Positions 62,011 to 64,000 of a stretch of DNA of 64,000 nt are shown piece by piece. Under the pieces are notes generated by a model that searched no databases, was not told the origin of the DNA, and worked only from the letters and a program-made list of their open reading frames with translations. Position numbers and translations under genes: made by a program. Source of the stretch: Dallia pectoralis. Taxonomy: Eukaryota; Chordata; Actinopteri; Esociformes; Umbridae. The stretch is from assembly GCA_029465975.1 (NCBI GenBank), contig CM055737.1:16129645-16193644 (forward strand), written 5' to 3'. Position 1 is the stretch's first letter; the number at the start of each line of letters is the position of its first letter.

Positions 62011-63295
62011 ACGTTAATCGTAAAAGGAAAAGAGAGTGTCAAAGTAGTTATGAATGTTGTCGGAGATTATTGTAAAGGGTCTGGTAGTAAAATAAATGAG
62101 GATAAGACTGTGTACATGAGATTCGGTAAAGCCCCAGTGTTAATGGATTGTTTTAATTTTAAAGAAGTAGAAATTAGGATCTTAGGCATTTTAATGGGGA
62201 AAAACGAGAGAAAAGTAAGAGATGAAATGTGGGAGGGATTGATAAAGAACATTGAAAGACGTTTAAACTTTTGGAAATTAAGAACATTGACATTGAAGGG
62301 GAAGGTCTTAATATTGAATGTTTTAATGGTTTCAAAGTTATGGTATGTTTTATATGTCTCAGAGATGCCTTTGTGGTTTGAAAAGAGGATGAAGAAATGT
62401 TTTATAGATTTCTTATGGGGAAACCGTCCAGAATAGCATACAATACAATTATAGGGAAGGTGGAAAAGGGAGGTCTGGGGTTACTGGACATAGAACAGAG
62501 AAAATATAGTTTAAGAGTGAAAATAGTGAAAAAATACCTGCAAGGAGAATGCAAAATGGAGTGGACAAAAACAATGAAGTATTTTTAAACAGATGTAGGA
62601 ATTTTAACATGGGGATGCCATTTTATGGATGAAAACCAAAAACTGGATGACTGAGGTTTACCGGAGTTTTATAGAGAGATGTTCAGTGCCTGGGGCAAAT
62701 TTTTAACAACCATAAATTATGATCCACAAGGGAGAGAAACAATTTTAAATCAGCCTCTGTTTTTAAATTGTAACATATTAAATCAAGGGAAAGAAATATT
62801 TTTAAGAAATGGATGGCAGTGGGGATAACGAAAGTGAGAGATGTTTTATATGAATTTAAGGAGGGATTCTTACCGGTACAATGTGTGTTTGATGCAATGG
62901 AAGAGGCCAAAGAAGAATATAGTAAAAGTGAAATAACAACCAAGTATAAAATCATTAAAAATGCAATACCTGGAGAATGGATTAAAAGAATTGATAATAT
63001 GGAAAGAGAGCGAAAGGAGAAGAAAATGTATGTTAACATGGAGGGGAGCTTTATGATTTTAAGGAATGTACTGTTAAGAGCTTTTATTGTTTTTTTAGAG
63101 ATGGTGTTTTTAAAGAGCCATCTGTAAATCAGTATTAGTGCTTAAATTCCCTGACCTTAAAACAGAGAGTATATGGGAAATATGAGGGGTAGGTGTGTGG
63201 AAACAAAATTAGAATGTTTGGAATATTTTATAAGGCATAAAGTGGTGTTTACTGAGATTATTTTAAATAAGGTGGGATTGGCGCAAGATGCATGG

Positions 63296-63349
63296 TGTAA
63301 AGTGTGTCAGGAAAAAGAGGAGGGGATTTTACATATGTTTTTATATTGC
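63296..63349 (+). other. ORF2 C-terminal CCHC motif
   Basis: C-x2-C-x8-H-x4-C (CKVC at 63296-63307, His at 63332-63334, Cys at 63347-63349), the usual cysteine-rich motif near the end of L1/Tx1-type ORF2. Confidence 0.82.
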
Positions 63350-63685
63350 AAGGAATTGGAGGATTTTTAAAGAACTGTAAACTTTTAGTTAAGGATTTGA
63401 TTCAGGAATGGGATGAAGATGTCATGGATTGGAGCAGAGTTTTTGCTGGGTTGGGAAAAGAAACATCGGAACAAACAGTTTACAAATCTGTGTGTTATGT
63501 TAATGAAAAGTGCAATATGGGAAAGAAGAATTGTGGCTAAAAAGGAAAAAACTGTGTTAGATGTTTGGTCTGTTTTAGAAAGAAAACTGAAGGATATTTG
63601 GCAAGATTGTATATGTTTTTTAAAAGTGAAAAATGTTTGGACATCTTTTATGGTGTTTTTAATCCGCATGTTTTCTGTGTTTTAA

Positions 63686-63813
63686 GTGAACTGAATTGGA
63701 ATTTGCCGGGGAATTAAGTTCTTTAAAATAAATGGTTCTAACTTGACTGTGATGAGAACATATCCTAAAGCTGATCATTTTGATTAATTTTTTTGGATCT
63801 GATTCCTGAGTTG
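63686..63813 (+). other. LINE 3' untranslated region
   Basis: 128 nt between the ORF2 stop and the poly(A), containing AATAAA near 63727. No tandem repeat or clear stem-loop noticed. Confidence 0.75.

Positions 63814-63848
<35 letters not shown>
63814..63848 (+). other. LINE poly(A) tail
   Basis: 35 consecutive As joined to CGCCCGATC of 5S. Up to four of them may be the gene's own AAAA. Uninterrupted length suggests a young insertion. Confidence 0.93.
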
Positions 63849-63849
<1 letters not shown>

Positions 63850-63853
63850 GCCC
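63845..63853 (+). repeat. Right target-site duplication
   Basis: (AAAA)CGCCC, the partner of 58465-58473. Confidence 0.75.
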
Positions 63854-63941
63854 GATCTCGTCTGATCTCGGAAGCCAAGCAGGGTTGGGCTTGGTTAGTA
63901 CTTGGATGGGAGACCGCCTAGGAATATCTAGTGTTGTAAGC
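63849..63941 (+). pseudogene. 3' part of the interrupted 5S rRNA gene (nt 26-118)
   Basis: 93 nt from CGCCCGATC to GTAAGC, of the C63T type. A box, intermediate element, C box and downstream ATTTT are all intact, but the 5' strand of helix I is replaced by the LINE tail. Confidence 0.95.
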
Positions 63942-64000
63942 ATTTTGTTATTTTCTTGGCGGGAAGAAACAATCAATCAAAAAGTTAATTATGCAGTGAA
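63942..64000 (+). repeat. 5S spacer (partial), array continues beyond the window
   Basis: First 59 nt of a normal spacer in the same orientation, showing that the LINE interrupts the array rather than ending it. Confidence 0.95.

Larger units (their letters stand above)
59888..63685 (+). pseudogene. LINE ORF2 (endonuclease-reverse transcriptase), multiply frameshifted
   Basis: ORF2 performs target nicking and reverse transcription. Best start is ATG 59888 (MNEMMGFSC), 57 nt after ORF1 stops, leading in frame to SFNARGL, the usual endonuclease N-terminus. Domains in order are endonuclease (to about 60617), reverse transcriptase (about 61290-62010), thumb/linker, C-terminal CCHC (63296-63349) and stop at 63683-63685. 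Total length, about 3.8 kb or roughly 1260 codons, is normal for Tx1/L1-type ORF2. The frame changes at about 60025, 60140, 60300, 60390, 60410, 60625, 61030, 61190, 61240, 61470, 61665, 61988 and 62430, with more further on. Nearly all are single-base losses at A/T runs; the one at 61665 is a gain. No long nonsense-filled stretch exists between them. Confidence 0.85.
58474..63848 (+). mobile_element. Mutsu-like non-LTR retrotransposon inserted in a 5S gene
   Basis: A 5.4-kb LINE in the same orientation as the 5S genes: 5' UTR, ORF1 with two CCHC knuckles, ORF2 with apurinic-type endonuclease, reverse transcriptase and C-terminal CCHC, short 3' UTR and a 35-nt poly(A). It appears complete at both ends. 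The flanking 5S gene is cut at nt 30 on the left and resumes from nt 26 (or 22, if four As belong to 5S) on the right, giving a 5-9 bp target duplication. Exact placement inside 5S, together with Tx1-type protein features, fits the Mutsu family of 5S-specific elements described in fish. Family assignment is from recognition, not from a search. Both ORFs are frameshifted. Confidence 0.88.

Noticed and set aside
58474..63848. LTR retrotransposon or retrovirus-like element (because of CCHC knuckles and RT)
   Set aside because: No terminal repeats, protease, RNase H or integrase region seen; the poly(A) tail, AP-type endonuclease and target duplication are LINE features.
63814..63848. Microsatellite or sequencing filler at the A35 run
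   Set aside because: Its position between the LINE 3' UTR and the resumed 5S gene makes it the poly(A) tail.
1..64000. tRNA genes or other small RNA genes within spacers
   Set aside because: Spacers are 96-nt AT-rich sequences with no cloverleaf or B-box-like match apart from the 5S elements themselves.

Overview
This window is almost entirely a head-to-tail tandem array of 5S ribosomal RNA genes, all on the + strand. The array is interrupted once, near its right end, by a full-length-looking non-LTR retrotransposon (LINE) inserted inside a 5S gene. The host is a vertebrate, most likely a teleost fish. The 5S termini (GCTTACGG at the 5' end, GTAAGC at the 3' end) are of the kind I know from fish 5S genes. 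The LINE proteins (two CCHC knuckles in ORF1; apurinic-type endonuclease, reverse transcriptase and C-terminal CCHC in ORF2) resemble the Tx1/Mutsu-type elements of fish and amphibians. Species cannot be named from sequence alone.

Layout. 1-58473: about 270 tandem 5S units, by length divided by period and not individually counted. The full unit is 214 bp (118-nt gene plus 96-nt AT-rich spacer). A second abundant class is 204 bp and lacks 10 nt inside the gene. Two runs of exactly 500 N (11583-12082, 28747-29246) are assembly gaps inside the array. The array is a mosaic: nested higher-order duplications at about 1-9 kb; duplicated multi-unit blocks at 15-28 kb; a 2295-bp (11-unit) tandem duplication at 34957-39599; an indel-rich zone at about 47.3-51.0 kb; and a homogeneous, mostly consensus block at 51-58.4 kb. 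58474-63848: a 5.4-kb Mutsu-like LINE in the same orientation as the 5S genes, ending in a 35-nt poly(A). 63849-64000: the 3' part of the interrupted 5S gene and the start of the next spacer.

Function. Each intact unit carries what a 5S gene needs: A box, intermediate element and C box inside the gene, a TATA-like AATAAGA near -30, and two T4 tracts just after the gene. The 204-bp class, several C-box variants and the class with a CCCTACGG 5' end are probably impaired or pseudogenic, since they disturb helix I, helix III/loop C or the C box. The LINE cut the gene near nucleotide 22-30, upstream of the internal promoter, and duplicated up to 9 bp of target. Its ORF1 and ORF2 are broken by many frameshifts, mostly single-base losses at homopolymers, while catalytic motifs remain. 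This could be decay or uncorrected long-read error. The many 60-200 residue open frames across the array are artefacts of translating 5S repeats, because 204 is divisible by three. No protein-coding gene is supported outside the LINE.
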